Source: Deltaproteobacteria bacterium (GTDB lineage: Bacteria > Desulfobacterota > Desulfarculia > Adiutricales > Adiutricaceae). Taken from it: a DNA stretch of 5,808 nt. Made by a program: the position numbers and the translations under genes. Position 1 is the stretch's first letter. Each line of letters begins with the position of its first letter. The stretch spans positions 1-5,808 of the forward strand of contig JAISZP010000256.1 of the NCBI GenBank assembly GCA_031269135.1, given 5' to 3'. The notes beneath the pieces were generated by a model, which was not told where the DNA came from, did not search any database, and saw nothing but the letters and a program-made list of their open reading frames with translations. Below, piece after piece: positions 5,713-5,808 of this stretch.

Positions 5713-5721
5713 GCAGGCATT

Positions 5722-5808
5722 ATGTATCATAAAAGTAGACATATCCATTTCGTAGGCATCGGCGGCATAGGGATGAGCGGCATCGCCGAAGTTCTTATGA
5801 ACCTGGGG
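5722..5808 (+). CDS. murC: MurC, UDP-N-acetylmuramate--L-alanine ligase, N-terminus (3' end outside window)
   Basis: First Mur ligase of the pathway, adding L-Ala to UDP-MurNAc in the cytoplasm. Only 29 codons are inside the window; they run to the last base without a stop. The N-terminus contains [17 protein letters not shown] (residues 9-25), the glycine-rich UDP-binding loop typical of MurC (GxGGxGMS), at the usual distance from the start. A MurB or Ddl would not begin this way, and murC after murG is the standard dcw order. ATG 5722 has only a weak Shine-Dalgarno candidate (AGG at 5715-5717, 4 nt upstream). The gene is separated from murG by 241 bp of repeat-rich sequence, much longer than the other junctions here. 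Confidence 0.9.
   Translation, partial: MYHKSRHIHFVGIGGIGMSGIAEVLMNLG

Overview
The window is a stretch of a division and cell wall (dcw) gene cluster, all on the + strand: the 3' end of murF, then complete mraY, murD, ftsW and murG, and the first 29 codons of murC. This gene order (murF-mraY-murD-ftsW-murG-murC) is the one familiar from proteobacteria and many other Gram-negative-type bacteria. The protein wording (for example the MurD segment LTPDHLDRHGDMQEY and the MraY C-terminus) reads to me as deltaproteobacterial/Desulfobacterota-like. That is an impression from the sequence, not a database result. Base composition looks moderate in GC and uniform across the genes, with no sign of transfer.

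Layout. 1-464: murF C-terminal domain. 454-1533: mraY, overlapping murF by 11 bp. 1534-1714: a 181-bp gap holding a degenerate tandem array of 14-bp units. 1715-3139: murD. 3136-4314: ftsW, overlapping murD by 4 bp (ATGA). 4315-4361: a 47-bp gap made of 16-bp repeats that run into the murG start codon. 4362-5480: murG. 5481-5721: a 241-bp gap with a 15-bp tandem array, a 14-bp duplication, a CAA-rich tract, a 13-bp duplication and a 12-bp perfect palindrome. 5722-5808: start of murC.

How the genes work together. MurC, MurD and MurF are the Mur ligases that add L-Ala, D-Glu and D-Ala-D-Ala to UDP-MurNAc (MurE is not in the window). MraY transfers the finished phospho-MurNAc-pentapeptide to undecaprenyl phosphate at the membrane, giving lipid I. 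MurG adds GlcNAc to give lipid II. FtsW is the SEDS glycosyltransferase that polymerises lipid II at the division septum.

The genes themselves are ordinary and intact. What stands out is the junctions. The two that overlap (murF/mraY and murD/ftsW) are clean. Each of the three that do not overlap is filled with its own short tandem repeats of 13-16 bp, unrelated in sequence to the others, and these reach up to or into the flanking start or stop codons. I see no new protein system here, no RNA gene, no mobile element, no CRISPR array and no convincing rho-independent terminator.
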